Assembly: GCA_011525945.1 (NCBI GenBank)
Contig: WYBJ01000045.1
Span: 1 to 59,369, forward strand
Source: Burkholderiaceae bacterium
GTDB taxonomy: Bacteria > Pseudomonadota > Gammaproteobacteria > Burkholderiales > WYBJ01
Direction: 5' to 3'
Length of the DNA stretch: 59,369 bases
A program made the position numbers and the translations under genes. Positions 19,257 through 27,643 of this stretch are shown piece by piece; position 1 is the stretch's first letter, and every line of letters starts with the position of its first letter. The notes beneath the pieces were generated by a model that had not been told where the DNA came from, did not search any database, and saw nothing but the letters and a program-made list of their open reading frames with translations.

Positions 19257-20783
19257 ATGCTCGCGTGGTTCGTCGTCGCCTATCTGATGGTCTCCGTGGG
19301 TATCGGCCTCTATGCCGCCACGCGCGTCCACAACACCAAGGATTTCGTGGTCGCCGGCCGCCATCTGCCGCTGCCGGTGGTGACCGCGACGGTGTTCGCC
19401 ACCTGGTTCGGCGCCGAGACGGTGCTCGGTATATCGGCCACCTTCGTGAAGGAGGGCCTGGGTGGCGTCGTCGCCGACCCATTCGGCTCGAGCCTGTGCC
19501 TCATCCTCGCCGGGCTTTTCTTCGCCCGCAAGCTCTACCGGCTGAACCTGCTCACCATCGGCGACTACTACCGCATCCGTTACAACCGGCCGATCGAGAT
19601 CATGTGCACGCTGGCGATCGTCGGTTCGTATCTGGGCTGGGTGTCGGCGCAGATCAAGGCGCTGGGACTGGTGTTCAACGTCGTGACGGCCGGCGCGCTG
19701 GGGCAGCCCGAAGGCATGATCATCGGCGCGGTGATCGTTCTCACCTACACGACCTTGGGTGGCATGCTCTCGGTGGCGGTGCTCGACTTCGTGCAGATGA
19801 TCGTCATCATGGCCGGAATGCTCTTCATTGGCTGGGTCGTTTCCGGGATGACCGGCGGTGTCGGCTCGGTGGTCGAGCACGCGGCGCAGGCCGGCAAGCT
19901 CGACTTCTTCCCGGAAGCCGGCGCGGCCGCATGGATCCCGTTCGTCGGCGCCTGGGTGACCATGATGCTGGGCTCGATTCCGCAACAGGACGTCTTCCAG
20001 CGCATCACGTCGGCCAAGGACGAAAAGACCGCCGTTCGCGGCTCGGTCATGGGCGGCTCGATCTACTTCGTGTTCGCGTTCGTACCGATGTTCCTCGCCT
20101 ATTCGGCCACGCTGGTGGATCCGAACATGTTCGGCAGCCTGCTCGAGCGCGACTCCCAACTCGTGTTGCCCACGCTCATCCTGCAACACACGCCGATGTT
20201 CGCGCAGGTCGTGTTCTTCGGCGCACTGCTGTCCGCGATCATGAGCTGCTCGGCGGCTACACTGCTCGCGCCCTCGGTCACGTTCAGCGAGAACATCATC
20301 CGCAACGCCATGCCGCGCATGAACGATCGCCAGTTCCTGTGGACCATGCGCGTCACGCTGGTCTGCTTTGCCGCGATCGTGCTGGCAAACGCGCTTACGT
20401 CCAACGAAAGCATCTTCAAGATGGTCGAGAACGCCTACAAGGTGACGCTCGTGACCGCGTTCGTGCCGCTGGCGTTCGGGTTGTACTGGAAGCGCGCGAG
20501 CATCCAGGGCGCGCTGTTCGCGGTGTTCGGCGGCTTCGGTACCTGGCTGCTGCTCGAGCTGCTGCAACCGGAAACGGTCTGGCCGCCGCAGCTCGTCGGA
20601 TTGTTCGCGGCGATCGCCGGCATGATCGCGGGTTCGCTCTTGCCGCGTGTCGTCGGCCGACCTACGCCGGCGCCCGAGCCGCATGCGCAGGCGCATCGCC
20701 CCGCCGCGGCGCAGACGCATCCGCTCCCTTCTCCCGCCGGGAGACGGGCTGGGGTTGAGGGAAGTCGCCGCCACGGCGCATGA
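19257..20783 (+). CDS. Sodium:solute symporter family protein (SSS)
   Basis: This 508-aa transporter has about 13 hydrophobic helices. VASxFATWFGAE-like text (TATVFATWFGAETVLGISATFVKEGLGGV), LNLLTIGDYYRIRYNRPIE, YTTLGGMLSVAVLDFVQMIVIM, GSIPQQDVFQRITSAKDEKTA and LSAIMSCSAATLLAPS are SSS/SLC5 hallmarks. The last about 30 residues (from RRAGVEGSRRHGA back to HRPAAAQ) are encoded by a REP-like repeat and are unlike a transporter tail, so the natural C-terminus probably ended sooner. The substrate is not predictable; proline, pantothenate, sugars and organic acids are all known in the family. It is convergent with an LDH-type gene. Confidence 0.92.
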   Translation: MLAWFVVAYLMVSVGIGLYAATRVHNTKDFVVAGRHLPLPVVTATVFATWFGAETVLGISATFVKEGLGGVVADPFGSSLCLILAGLFFARKLYRLNLLTIGDYYRIRYNRPIEIMCTLAIVGSYLGWVSAQIKALGLVFNVVTAGALGQPEGMIIGAVIVLTYTTLGGMLSVAVLDFVQMIVIMAGMLFIGWVVSGMTGGVGSVVEHAAQAGKLDFFPEAGAAAWIPFVGAWVTMMLGSIPQQDVFQRITSAKDEKTAVRGSVMGGSIYFVFAFVPMFLAYSATLVDPNMFGSLLERDSQLVLPTLILQHTPMFAQVVFFGALLSAIMSCSAATLLAPSVTFSENIIRNAMPRMNDRQFLWTMRVTLVCFAAIVLANALTSNESIFKMVENAYKVTLVTAFVPLAFGLYWKRASIQGALFAVFGGFGTWLLLELLQPETVWPPQLVGLFAAIAGMIAGSLLPRVVGRPTPAPEPHAQAHRPAAAQTHPLPSPAGRRAGVEGSRRHGA

Positions 20784-20870
20784 TTTCCCTCACCCTCGAT
20801 CCCTCCCAAGGGGAGAGGGAAGACAAGCGCGCATTTCCCTCGGTGTCGATCCCTTTCCCATCGGGGGAAG
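20724..20870. repeat. REP-like palindromic repeat cluster (three units)
   Basis: Three related units occur in a row: one near 20724-20764 (CTCCCGCCGGGAGACGGG then GGGTTGAGGGAA), an inverted one near 20784-20822 (TTCCCTCACCCTCGATCCC then CCCAAGGGGAGAGGGAA) and a third at about 20834-20870. They can pair as stems and fill the 133-bp gap after the symporter. The first unit lies inside the symporter reading frame. The same family recurs at 59230-59348. Confidence 0.75.
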
Positions 20871-20916
20871 TCACGCACATCTCTGAGCATACGAGGGGAG
20901 CGCGGTGCGAGTCGGG

Positions 20917-22008
20917 TCAGCGCGTCTGCGTCCGCAGCGAGGACGCTGACGGCAGGTTCGTTCCCCGTATCTGATTGATCGTGGCCACCGCCTCGTCCAG
21001 CAAAGCCACGGTGCCGGCGTCAAGCGGCAACGCGCGCGCTCGTGCCGCTCGATAGTGCTCCTCGGCTTCGCCCGGCATCAAGATGGGCTGCCCGGGCTGG
21101 GCTTGGCGTGCCGAACGCACGTAGTCGATGAACGCGTCGGCTTCGCGCTCGTAGTGATCGAGCGCGCCGAAACGCGCCGGGTCGAACACGATCGCAATCA
21201 TGTTGTTGTACATTCCGCCCGAAATCAGGTTGTCCGGGTGTGCGGTGGCGCCACCGAACAACGCCGCACCGAGCAGATCGCAGACAAACCCCAGTGCGTA
21301 GCCCTTGTGCCCGGCGGCGGCGAGCAGGGCGCCGAGCGGCTGTTCGTACATCACCGCCGGATCGGTCGTCGGAGCGCCGTGTGCATCGAGTAGCACGTTC
21401 GGCGGCGCCGGCGCCTTCTTGTAATACGCCACCCGCACTTTACCCACTGCGATGGCGCTGGTCGCGAAATCGAGCAGAATCGGCGCACCGGCACGTCGCG
21501 GCAAACCGACGGTGAGCGGATTGGTGCCCAGGCGCGCCTGAACGCCGCCGTGCGGCGCCACCAGCGGACGGCTGACGACGTTGGTGAAGTGAATCGATGC
21601 CATGCCCGCGGCCGTTGCCTGCTCCGCCCAGTGGCCGACACGCCCGATGTGATGGCTGTTACGCAAGCCCACGACCGCGACGCCGTGCGCTTGCGCGCGC
21701 GCAATCGCAAGGCTCATCGTCTGGGCGGCGATCGATTGTCCCATGCCGCGATTGCCATCCACGACCAGCAGGCTGACCGCGTCGGAGACGATCGTGATGC
21801 GTTGGTTGAGCACGAGATTGCCCGCGACAAGCGAGCGCACGTAAGCCGGCACGACGCTCACGCCGTGCGAATCGTGGCCCGCGCGGTTGGCGCCGACCAG
21901 GTGTTCGGCGGTTATACGCGCTTCCACGGCGTTCGAGCCGGCGCCACGCCACAGCTCGTATAGCCACTGCTCGGTGGCGCCGGTGTCGAGCGATACGTCG
22001 GGCAGCAA
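20917..22008 (-). CDS. Malate/L-lactate (L-sulfolactate) dehydrogenase family protein (LDH2)
   Basis: This 363-aa NAD(P)-dependent oxidoreductase is of the LDH2/MDH2 fold, distinct from classical lactate dehydrogenase. It shows RAGHDSHGVSVVPAYV, VVDGNRGMGQSIAAQTMSLAI, GVAVVGLRNSHHIGRVGHWAEQA (catalytic His region), FTNVVSRPLVAPHGGVQARLGTNPLTVGLPR and LLDFATSAIAVGKVRVA. It starts with TTG behind a strong AGGAGGT. Members reduce 2-oxo acids such as oxaloacetate, sulfopyruvate, ureidoglycolate precursors or delta-piperideine-2-carboxylate; the substrate here is open. It lies 36 bp downstream of a co-directional DHH gene. Confidence 0.9.
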   Translation of the reverse strand: MLPDVSLDTGATEQWLYELWRGAGSNAVEARITAEHLVGANRAGHDSHGVSVVPAYVRSLVAGNLVLNQRITIVSDAVSLLVVDGNRGMGQSIAAQTMSLAIARAQAHGVAVVGLRNSHHIGRVGHWAEQATAAGMASIHFTNVVSRPLVAPHGGVQARLGTNPLTVGLPRRAGAPILLDFATSAIAVGKVRVAYYKKAPAPPNVLLDAHGAPTTDPAVMYEQPLGALLAAAGHKGYALGFVCDLLGAALFGGATAHPDNLISGGMYNNMIAIVFDPARFGALDHYEREADAFIDYVRSARQAQPGQPILMPGEAEEHYRAARARALPLDAGTVALLDEAVATINQIRGTNLPSASSLRTQTR

Positions 22009-22044
22009 GGCTACCTCCTGCGATAGCGGGTTCGTCGCCGCGGG

Positions 22045-23013
22045 CTAGCCCGCCCGCCCGGGATAGGCGGCGGCGAACGCGCGCGTGAAGCGATCGAGCT
22101 CGGAGGCGGGCAGCCGATCGATACCCGCCGCGCCGGCGCGGCCCCCGCCCGATTCGAACTGGCGGCAGAGCACATCGGCGCCGCCGGGGTTCGCCACTGG
22201 CGCGCGTACGCTGACGACGAACCCGCCGTGGGGTCGCGTTGTCAACACGGCATGTGCACGCTCGGGATGCTGCTGCGCCAACCGGTTGCCCAGAATGCCC
22301 GACACGCGTCGGCTCCAGGCTTCGGCGGGCAGCACGATGAGCGCGTGCCCGGCGCCCTGGGCGAACGTCCTGGCCTCCGAGGCGCGATACAGATCGTCCG
22401 CCATGCCCTGCTTCAGTACGTCGAACACGGGCTCGCCGGACATGAACCGGAACGGATCGGAGTAGGGCGCAAGCGCCCGATACAAATCCCCGGGGTGATA
22501 GTGCAGATCGTTCACCGAATCGCCGTAGGCGTTGTAGTTGATGCACTCGCCGAGCTCGCGCAACTGTGCCGCCGCGTGCGGCGCGAGGCCGAGCGGCGCG
22601 GCGGCGCGCAGCGCGCTCGCACCGAGATTGTCTCCGAACGCGGCTACGACGGCCCAGGCGCGGTAGCGCCCGTTGAGCGTGCGATCGACGATGAGACTGG
22701 TGCATACGTCCGGTGTGGTGTCGATGTTCGCCTCGAGCGCCTCATGACGCGGCACCTCGCCCGCGAAATGGTGATCGAAGTAGCGCACGCTCGCACCTGC
22801 CTGCAGGGCACGCAATACACCTTGCCGGTTGACGTCGAAGGAAACGTCGAGAACGGTCAGCTCGTCGCCCGCGGCGGCCTCGACACGATCGAGCAGGCGG
22901 ATGTCGCGCTTGGCGCCGGTAACCAGCTGCGCCGCGCGCGGCGTCTCCAGGCGCAACTGATGCAGCGCGCAGATGCCGTCCGCGTCGCCGTTGAAGATGT
23001 CATAGAATGCCAT
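22045..23013 (-). CDS. DHH-family phosphoesterase-like protein
   Basis: This 322-aa protein begins with the DHH motif I variant (YDIFNGDADGICALHQLRL), followed by an LTVLDVSFD strand (motif II Asp), YFDHHFAGEVP (motif III DHH) and a C-terminal DHHA1-like Gly-rich end, QFESGGGRAGAAGIDRLPASEL. Such proteins hydrolyse phosphodiesters (nano-RNA, cyclic dinucleotides) or related bonds using Mn2+. It resembles short uncharacterised DHH proteins of proteobacteria rather than RecJ (too short). An ATG start is seen. The pair with the LDH2 gene is not a known functional unit. Confidence 0.82.
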   Translation of the reverse strand: MAFYDIFNGDADGICALHQLRLETPRAAQLVTGAKRDIRLLDRVEAAAGDELTVLDVSFDVNRQGVLRALQAGASVRYFDHHFAGEVPRHEALEANIDTTPDVCTSLIVDRTLNGRYRAWAVVAAFGDNLGASALRAAAPLGLAPHAAAQLRELGECINYNAYGDSVNDLHYHPGDLYRALAPYSDPFRFMSGEPVFDVLKQGMADDLYRASEARTFAQGAGHALIVLPAEAWSRRVSGILGNRLAQQHPERAHAVLTTRPHGGFVVSVRAPVANPGGADVLCRQFESGGGRAGAAGIDRLPASELDRFTRAFAAAYPGRAG

Positions 23014-23099
23014 GGTGTTCGAGCCGAGATCTTTGCGCGCACGGCTGCAAGCCGCGATGATTGCGCCGAGCCATTTGCAGCGCCACGCGGGGCTTCGCG

Positions 23100-24176
23100 A
23101 TGAGCGCAGAACCTAGATCCCGCTTGGCGCTGTACCTCGCCCTAGGTTACACACTGCTGATTCTCTATGCCAGCCTGGCGCCGTTCAGCGGCTGGCGAGA
23201 TCCCGGTCAGAGCCCGTTCGACTTCCTGCGCGAACCGTGGCCACGCTATGTCGCGGTGTTCGACATCGCAGTCAACGTACTGGCGTACGTCCCCTTCGGC
23301 ATGCTGGTGGCCGCAGCGGTACTTCCGGGGCGCACTGCGCTCAGCGCCGGAATCGCGGGATTCGTCGCGGGTGTTGCCTTGAGCTTCGCGATGGAATGCG
23401 CGCAGGGGTTTCTGCCCAGTCGCATCGCGAGCCGGCTCGATCTCGTCACCAACATGGCGGGCGCTGGAATCGGCGCATGGATCGGCGCGCACGCCGGCTC
23501 CGTGCCTCGCGTCGTGCGGGCCCTCGCCGAGTTTCGCCAGCGCTGGTTCCTGCCCGGCGGAACGATCGATCTGGGCATCGCGTTGATCGGGCTATGGCTG
23601 TTCAGCCAGCTCGATCCGTCGCTGCCGCTGCTCGGCATCGTGTTCTTCTCCGATGGCGTGCAAGCGCAACTGGCGGGAATCGTCGGCGGCACCACGCATC
23701 GCCTGCTCGGCCCGATCTCGGTGGCGATGAACCTCGTGAGCCTCGGTCTGCTGCTCACGCTCGTCATGCGCTCGAAGCGCGCTGCACTGGCAGCGCTCGC
23801 GCTGCTGGTGTCGGTTGCCGCGCTCACCAAGCTGATCGCCGCGTCGCTGCTCTTGCGCAGCGAGGCGGCGTTTCTGTGGGTCAGCAGAGAAGTCGTCTGG
23901 GCGATCATCGCCGGCATGTTGTTCGTGGGCGCGGGTTGGACGCTGCCCCGCGCGTCGATCCGCACGCTTTGCGCCGTGTCGCTGGTGTGCGCGATCGCGC
24001 TCTCGGTGCTCAGGCCCGGTGAGGCACAGTCGTTCCTGTCGCTGCGTCTGTTCCGCTGGAACGACTTGCAGCTCGTGCATTACACGGGGTTGTCGGCGAC
24101 GGTGGCCGAGGGTTGGCCTTACGCGGCGCTGCTCTACCTCGCGCTGCTGTGGCGACGCGACCGCGTCCTGGTCTGA
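23100..24176 (+). CDS. VanZ-like integral membrane protein
   Basis: This 358-aa protein has about ten hydrophobic segments. The N-terminal half is VanZ-like: YTLLILYASLAPFSGWRDPG, VAVFDIAVNVLAYVPFGMLVAA and FAMECAQGFLPSRIASRLDLVTNMAGAGIGAWIG, with the typical E-x2-Q and SRxxDxxTNxxGAxxG pattern. The C-terminal half adds further helices of unknown role. The start is the ATG of MSAEPRSR; the frame stays open 13 codons upstream. VanZ confers low-level teicoplanin resistance in enterococci, but proteobacterial homologues have no defined function. Confidence 0.85.
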   Translation: MSAEPRSRLALYLALGYTLLILYASLAPFSGWRDPGQSPFDFLREPWPRYVAVFDIAVNVLAYVPFGMLVAAAVLPGRTALSAGIAGFVAGVALSFAMECAQGFLPSRIASRLDLVTNMAGAGIGAWIGAHAGSVPRVVRALAEFRQRWFLPGGTIDLGIALIGLWLFSQLDPSLPLLGIVFFSDGVQAQLAGIVGGTTHRLLGPISVAMNLVSLGLLLTLVMRSKRAALAALALLVSVAALTKLIAASLLLRSEAAFLWVSREVVWAIIAGMLFVGAGWTLPRASIRTLCAVSLVCAIALSVLRPGEAQSFLSLRLFRWNDLQLVHYTGLSATVAEGWPYAALLYLALLWRRDRVLV

Positions 24177-24188
24177 ACGAGCGCGGGC

Positions 24189-24194
24189 TATAAT
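24189..24194 (+). promoter_or_regulatory. Consensus -10 box TATAAT upstream of the alpha/beta hydrolase
   Basis: A perfect TATAAT stands out in GC-rich sequence (GGGCTATAATCG) 12 bp after the VanZ stop. It could drive the hydrolase and the following NodI/NodJ-like genes. No matching -35 hexamer is evident at 16-18 bp. Confidence 0.4.
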
Positions 24195-24270
24195 CGCTCG
24201 GTTCGGTGTGCGAGGTCCGTGGCTTCATCGTGAGCGATTTCCGCTACCCCATGTTCTTCAGTTGGATCGC

Positions 24271-24903
24271 GTGCGCCCGTCGACCTTGACCGAGCTTTCC
24301 GTCGCCGGACCGGCCGGCGCGATCGCGGTCGCGATCAACGACCCGGGCAGCGATCGGCGCGGGCTTGCGCTCATCGCCCATCCGCACCCGTTGCAAGGCG
24401 GAACACGCGACAACAAGGTCGTCACCACACTCGCGCGCGCGTTCTTTTCGCTCGGTTATTGCGCGGTGCGACCGAACTTTCGCGGCGTCGGCGGCTCCGA
24501 AGGCGTTCATGACCGGGGCATCGGCGAAACCGACGATCTGGTCGCGGTCGCAGCCGCCATGCGCCGCCGCTACGGCGAGCTGCCGCTTGCATTGGCGGGC
24601 TTCTCCTTCGGCGCGTTCGTGCAGACCCGGGTTGCGCAGCGGGTTGCAGCACGGCGTCTCGCGCTCGTTGCGCCGGCCGTCGATCGCATCGACGCCGCTG
24701 CTGCTCTCGCGCCCGACACACTGATCGTGCATGGCGACGAGGACGACGTGGTGCCGCTTTCACGCGTACTCGACTGGGCACGGCCGCTCGGTGTCAGCGT
24801 CACCGTCGTCCCGGGCGGAGGGCATTTTTTTCATGGGCGCCTCGGCCAGTTGCAGCACATCGTGCTGCACTGGTGGCGCGGCCACGAGGCCGAAGCCGGC
24901 TAG
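24271..24903 (+). CDS. Alpha/beta hydrolase (YsgA/dienelactone hydrolase-like small serine hydrolase)
   Basis: This hydrolase is about 210 aa. It shows GLALIAHPHPLQGGTRDNKVVTTLARAFFSLGY, VRPNFRGVGGSEG, a nucleophile elbow LAGFSFGAFV (Ser in G-x-S-x-G), an acid segment LIVHGDEDDVVPL and His in VVPGGGHFFHGRLGQL. These make a complete Ser-Asp-His triad. This family is widespread in proteobacteria with unknown ester substrates. The start is uncertain: a GTG at this position, a TTG 9 bases upstream or a TTG 15 bases downstream are all possible. The gene ends 9 bp before the ABC ATPase gene. Confidence 0.83.
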   Translation: MRPSTLTELSVAGPAGAIAVAINDPGSDRRGLALIAHPHPLQGGTRDNKVVTTLARAFFSLGYCAVRPNFRGVGGSEGVHDRGIGETDDLVAVAAAMRRRYGELPLALAGFSFGAFVQTRVAQRVAARRLALVAPAVDRIDAAAALAPDTLIVHGDEDDVVPLSRVLDWARPLGVSVTVVPGGGHFFHGRLGQLQHIVLHWWRGHEAEAG

Positions 24904-24912
24904 GACCGGGCG

Positions 24913-25836
24913 ATGTTGCGCGCCAACTATCCCCTCGAAGCCCGCGGACTGCGCAAGTCCTACGCCGGCAAGGTAGTCGTCGACGGCGTCGATCTTGCGC
25001 TCGCACCCGGTGAGTGCTACGGCTTGCTCGGTCCGAACGGAGCCGGCAAAACGACGACCTTGCGCCTTTGCCTGGGTCTCACAGCGCCGGATGCGGGCGA
25101 GATCCGGCTGCTCGGGGCCGATGTCATCACCGAGCCGCGGCGCGCACGCGCCCGCGTTGGCGTGGTGCCGCAAGCCGACAATCTCGACCCCGATTTCACC
25201 GTCGAGGAAAACCTGCTGGTGTACGGCCGCTACTTCGGCATCGCAGCGCGCGAGATGCGCGCGCGCATCCCAATGCTGCTCGAGTTCGCCGGGCTCTCGG
25301 CGCGCTCGCAAGCGCGCATCAACACCTTGTCGGGCGGCATGAAGCGCCGGCTCACGCTCGCGCGCGCGCTCGTGAACGACCCGGATCTCATTTTCCTCGA
25401 CGAACCGACCACCGGCCTCGATCCGCAGGCGCGCCACCTCATCTGGGGTCGATTGAAGCAACTGCTCGCGGAGCGCAAAACCATCTTCCTCACCACCCAT
25501 TTCATGGATGAGGCCGAGCGGCTGTGCGATCGGCTGTCGGTGCTCGACCACGGCCGCATCGTCGCCACCGGCGCGCCGCGCGAGCTCATCGCCGGCCACA
25601 TCGAGCCGCAGGTGGTGGAGGTCTACGGCGAGGGCGTGTTCGAGTGGGCCGAGCAGCACGCGCGCGCGCTCGCCGAGCGCTGCGAGCGCAGCGGCGAGAC
25701 GGTGTTCTGCTACACGCGCGACGCAAGCCGGCTGGTGCACGACCTGGAAGGCCGCCGCGAGCTGCGTTACCTGCATCGGCACGCCAATCTCGAGGACGTG
25801 TTCCTCAAATTGACGGGGCGGGAGCTGCGCGATTGA
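24913..25836 (+). CDS. ABC transporter ATP-binding protein, NodI-like
   Basis: This 307-aa ATPase is of the polysaccharide/antibiotic exporter class (ABC-2). It has Walker [10 protein letters not shown]-loop [18 protein letters not shown], signature [19 protein letters not shown], Walker [15 protein letters not shown] and H-loop [12 protein letters not shown]. The C-terminal domain ends with [15 protein letters not shown], the usual end of NodI/CcmA-type ATPases. The [17 protein letters not shown] segment is closest to NodI. Paired with the following permease, it forms an exporter. In rhizobia NodIJ exports lipochitin Nod factors; outside symbionts the cargo is unknown, and nothing here suggests nodulation genes. 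Confidence 0.92.
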   Translation: MLRANYPLEARGLRKSYAGKVVVDGVDLALAPGECYGLLGPNGAGKTTTLRLCLGLTAPDAGEIRLLGADVITEPRRARARVGVVPQADNLDPDFTVEENLLVYGRYFGIAAREMRARIPMLLEFAGLSARSQARINTLSGGMKRRLTLARALVNDPDLIFLDEPTTGLDPQARHLIWGRLKQLLAERKTIFLTTHFMDEAERLCDRLSVLDHGRIVATGAPRELIAGHIEPQVVEVYGEGVFEWAEQHARALAERCERSGETVFCYTRDASRLVHDLEGRRELRYLHRHANLEDVFLKLTGRELRD

Positions 25837-25861
25837 GGCCGCCGATGCGCGCGATCTTGCC

Positions 25862-26653
25862 ATGAGCCCCGCCATCCGGCGCTTCCTGCCACCGCAGCCC
25901 AGTCTGCGCTTCGTGCCGATATGGCGGCGTAACTTTCTCGTCTGGCGCAAGCTCACCATCCCCTCGATCCTGGGCAACCTCGCCGATCCTCTGCTGTACA
26001 TGCTGGGCTTCGGCTATGGACTCGGTGCGCTCGTTCCGGAAATGAACGGCATGTCGTACATCGCCTTCATCGCCGCCGGCACGGTCTGCTCGAGCACGAT
26101 GAACAGCGCCACCTTCGAATCGATGTATTCGAGCTTCTCGCGCATGCACGTCCAGCGCACCTGGGATGCAATCCTCAATACGCCGATCGATCTGGACGAC
26201 GTGGTGATCGCCGAAGTCGTCTGGTCCGCATCCAAGGCCACCCTCTCGGGTGTCGCCGTGCTGGTTGTGGCCACGGCCCTGGGCCTCGCACAATCGTGGC
26301 TTGCCCTCTGGATCGCGCCGCTCGCGCTGCTCGCGGGGCTCACTTTCGCGAGTCTCGGCCTGATCATGACGGCATTGAGTCCCAGCTACGATTTCTTCAT
26401 GTACTACTTCACCCTGGTGATCACGCCGATGATGCTCATGTCGGGGGTGTTCTTTCCGCTCGAGCAGCTGCCCGCTGCGCTGCAGACGGTAGCGAACGTG
26501 CTGCCGCTCACGCATGCGGTCGCCATCGCTCGGCCGCTCATGAACGACGCCGTGCCACGGGATCTGATCGCCCATCTTGCGGTGCTCGTGGCCTACGGTC
26601 TGGTCGGGTTTCACATCGCCTTGGCGATGACCCGCAGGCGGCTACTGAAGTAG
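25862..26653 (+). CDS. ABC-2 type permease, NodJ-like
   Basis: This 263-aa inner-membrane protein has six predicted helices. The NodJ signatures are WRRNFLVWRKLTIPSILGNLADPLLYMLGFGYGLG, FIAAGTVCSSTMNSATFESMYSSFSRM, TWDAILNTPIDLDDVV, ALSPSYDFFMYYFTLVITPMMLMSGVFFPLEQLP and LPLTHAVAIARPL. It follows the NodI-like ATPase by 25 bp and is evidently its partner. Homologues are common in betaproteobacteria without Nod genes. The cargo is unknown. Confidence 0.92.
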   Translation: MSPAIRRFLPPQPSLRFVPIWRRNFLVWRKLTIPSILGNLADPLLYMLGFGYGLGALVPEMNGMSYIAFIAAGTVCSSTMNSATFESMYSSFSRMHVQRTWDAILNTPIDLDDVVIAEVVWSASKATLSGVAVLVVATALGLAQSWLALWIAPLALLAGLTFASLGLIMTALSPSYDFFMYYFTLVITPMMLMSGVFFPLEQLPAALQTVANVLPLTHAVAIARPLMNDAVPRDLIAHLAVLVAYGLVGFHIALAMTRRRLLK

Positions 26654-26740
26654 CGACAACACATTCGCCGCCGCCACGCACCGGCGCACGCCCTTCGGGC
26701 TAGGCGTAAAGCACGATGGCCGCGCGCGCGGCGCGACGGC

Positions 26741-26746
26741 TAGAAT
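26741..26746 (+). promoter_or_regulatory. Possible -10 box TAGAAT for hemJ
   Basis: TAGAAT in GGCTAGAATCG lies 28 bp before the hemJ ATG, in the gap after the NodJ-like gene. The spacing suits a short leader. The -35 region is GC-rich without a clear match. Confidence 0.3.
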
Positions 26747-26774
26747 CGACGCAACCATCGAACGAGCAGCCGCG

Positions 26775-27188
26775 ATGCTGTGGGTCAAGGCGTTTCACGT
26801 CGTCTTCATGGTGACCTGGTTCGCGGGTCTGTTCTACCTGCCGCGGCTTTTCGTCTATCACGCGCTCGCCGAGGACGAGATCGGCAAAGCGCGTTTCAAG
26901 GTGATGGAACGCAAGCTCTACTACGGCATCATGACTCCGGGCGCGATCATGACCGTGGCGCTCGGCCTGTGGCTGTGGCTCGGCTACGGCATCGGCGGCG
27001 GCTGGATGCACGCGAAGGCGGTGCTGGTCGGGGTTCTGATCGCTTATCACATCTGGTGCGGCGCGCTGCTCGCCGATTTCGAGCACGATCGCAACCGGCA
27101 CGGGCACGTGTTCTACCGCTGGTTCAACGAAGTGCCGGTCGTATTCCTGATCGCGATCGTGCTGCTGGTCGAGCTGAAACCGTTCTAG
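26775..27188 (+). CDS. hemJ: Protoporphyrinogen IX oxidase HemJ (CopD-like)
   Basis: This 137-aa membrane protein has four helices. It carries the HemJ hallmarks WVKAFHVVFMVTWFAGLFYLPRLFVYH (conserved His near residue 8 and YLPRLFVYH), MERKLYYGIMTPGAIMTVALGLWLW and a second half with HAKAVLVGVLIAYHIWCGALL and FNEVPVVFLIAIVLLVELKP. HemJ oxidises protoporphyrinogen IX to protoporphyrin IX, feeding electrons to the respiratory chain, and replaces HemG/HemY in many proteobacteria. It is followed 3 bp later by the HIRAN gene. Confidence 0.93.
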   Translation: MLWVKAFHVVFMVTWFAGLFYLPRLFVYHALAEDEIGKARFKVMERKLYYGIMTPGAIMTVALGLWLWLGYGIGGGWMHAKAVLVGVLIAYHIWCGALLADFEHDRNRHGHVFYRWFNEVPVVFLIAIVLLVELKPF

Positions 27189-27191
27189 CCG

Positions 27192-27578
27192 ATGAGCATT
27201 CGCGCCAAGCCGCTACTCCTGGCCATGTTGGGCGCGTGCAGCGCGCACGGTGCCCTGGCGCAGGATATGCCGGCCCGCATCATCGTGCAGAGCTCGCCGC
27301 TCGCGGGCTTCCGTCATTACGAAGCGCCGAATCTGTGGGGCGAAGTGCGCTCGGGCGACGAACTGGCGCTGGTGCGCGAGCCCGACAACCCGCACGATCG
27401 CAACGCCGTGCGTGTCGAGTGGCGCAGCCTCAAACTGGGCTATGTGCCGCGCGCGCAGAACGCGGCCGTGGCGCGAATGCTCGATCGCGGCACGCGGCTT
27501 GTCGCTCGGGTCAGCAAGGTGCAGCATACCCGTGCGCCCAACCGGCGCATCGAATTCGAAATCTTCATGCCGCTGTAG
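27192..27578 (+). CDS. Secreted or periplasmic HIRAN-domain protein
   Basis: This 128-aa protein has a signal peptide (MSIRAKPLLLAMLGACSAHGALAQ, cleavage likely after ALAQ). A single HIRAN domain follows: VQSSPLAGFRHYEAPNLWGEVRSGDELALVREPDNPHDRNAVRVEW, LGYVPRAQNAAVARMLDRG and LVARVSKVQ. HIRAN domains are best known as 3'-DNA-end binders in Rad5/HLTF helicases, so an exported stand-alone copy must do something else or bind extracellular ligands; this is inference. The ATG lies 3 bp after the hemJ stop, so the two are probably one transcript. Confidence 0.85.
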   Translation: MSIRAKPLLLAMLGACSAHGALAQDMPARIIVQSSPLAGFRHYEAPNLWGEVRSGDELALVREPDNPHDRNAVRVEWRSLKLGYVPRAQNAAVARMLDRGTRLVARVSKVQHTRAPNRRIEFEIFMPL

Positions 27579-27643
27579 CAAGCCCGACGAATCTGGCGAC
27601 AGCGGTTTGCCGGCCGCCATCCCGCAATCAACCGGATCGGATC

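Noticed and set aside
18972..20774. 600-aa minus-strand ORF opposite ubiB end and the symporter
   Set aside because: Arg/His/Asp/Glu-rich shadow typical of high-GC antisense frames; the symporter on the plus strand is clearly real.
24913..26653. Nod-factor export genes implying a nodulating rhizobium
   Set aside because: NodIJ homologues are widespread in non-symbiotic betaproteobacteria, and no nodABC or symbiosis genes are nearby.
26780..27643. N-terminal extension of the rRNA methylase frame through hemJ and HIRAN genes
   Set aside because: The extension is Arg-rich out-of-frame text of hemJ/HIRAN; the methylase family starts at MSLQLFAPCPRG.
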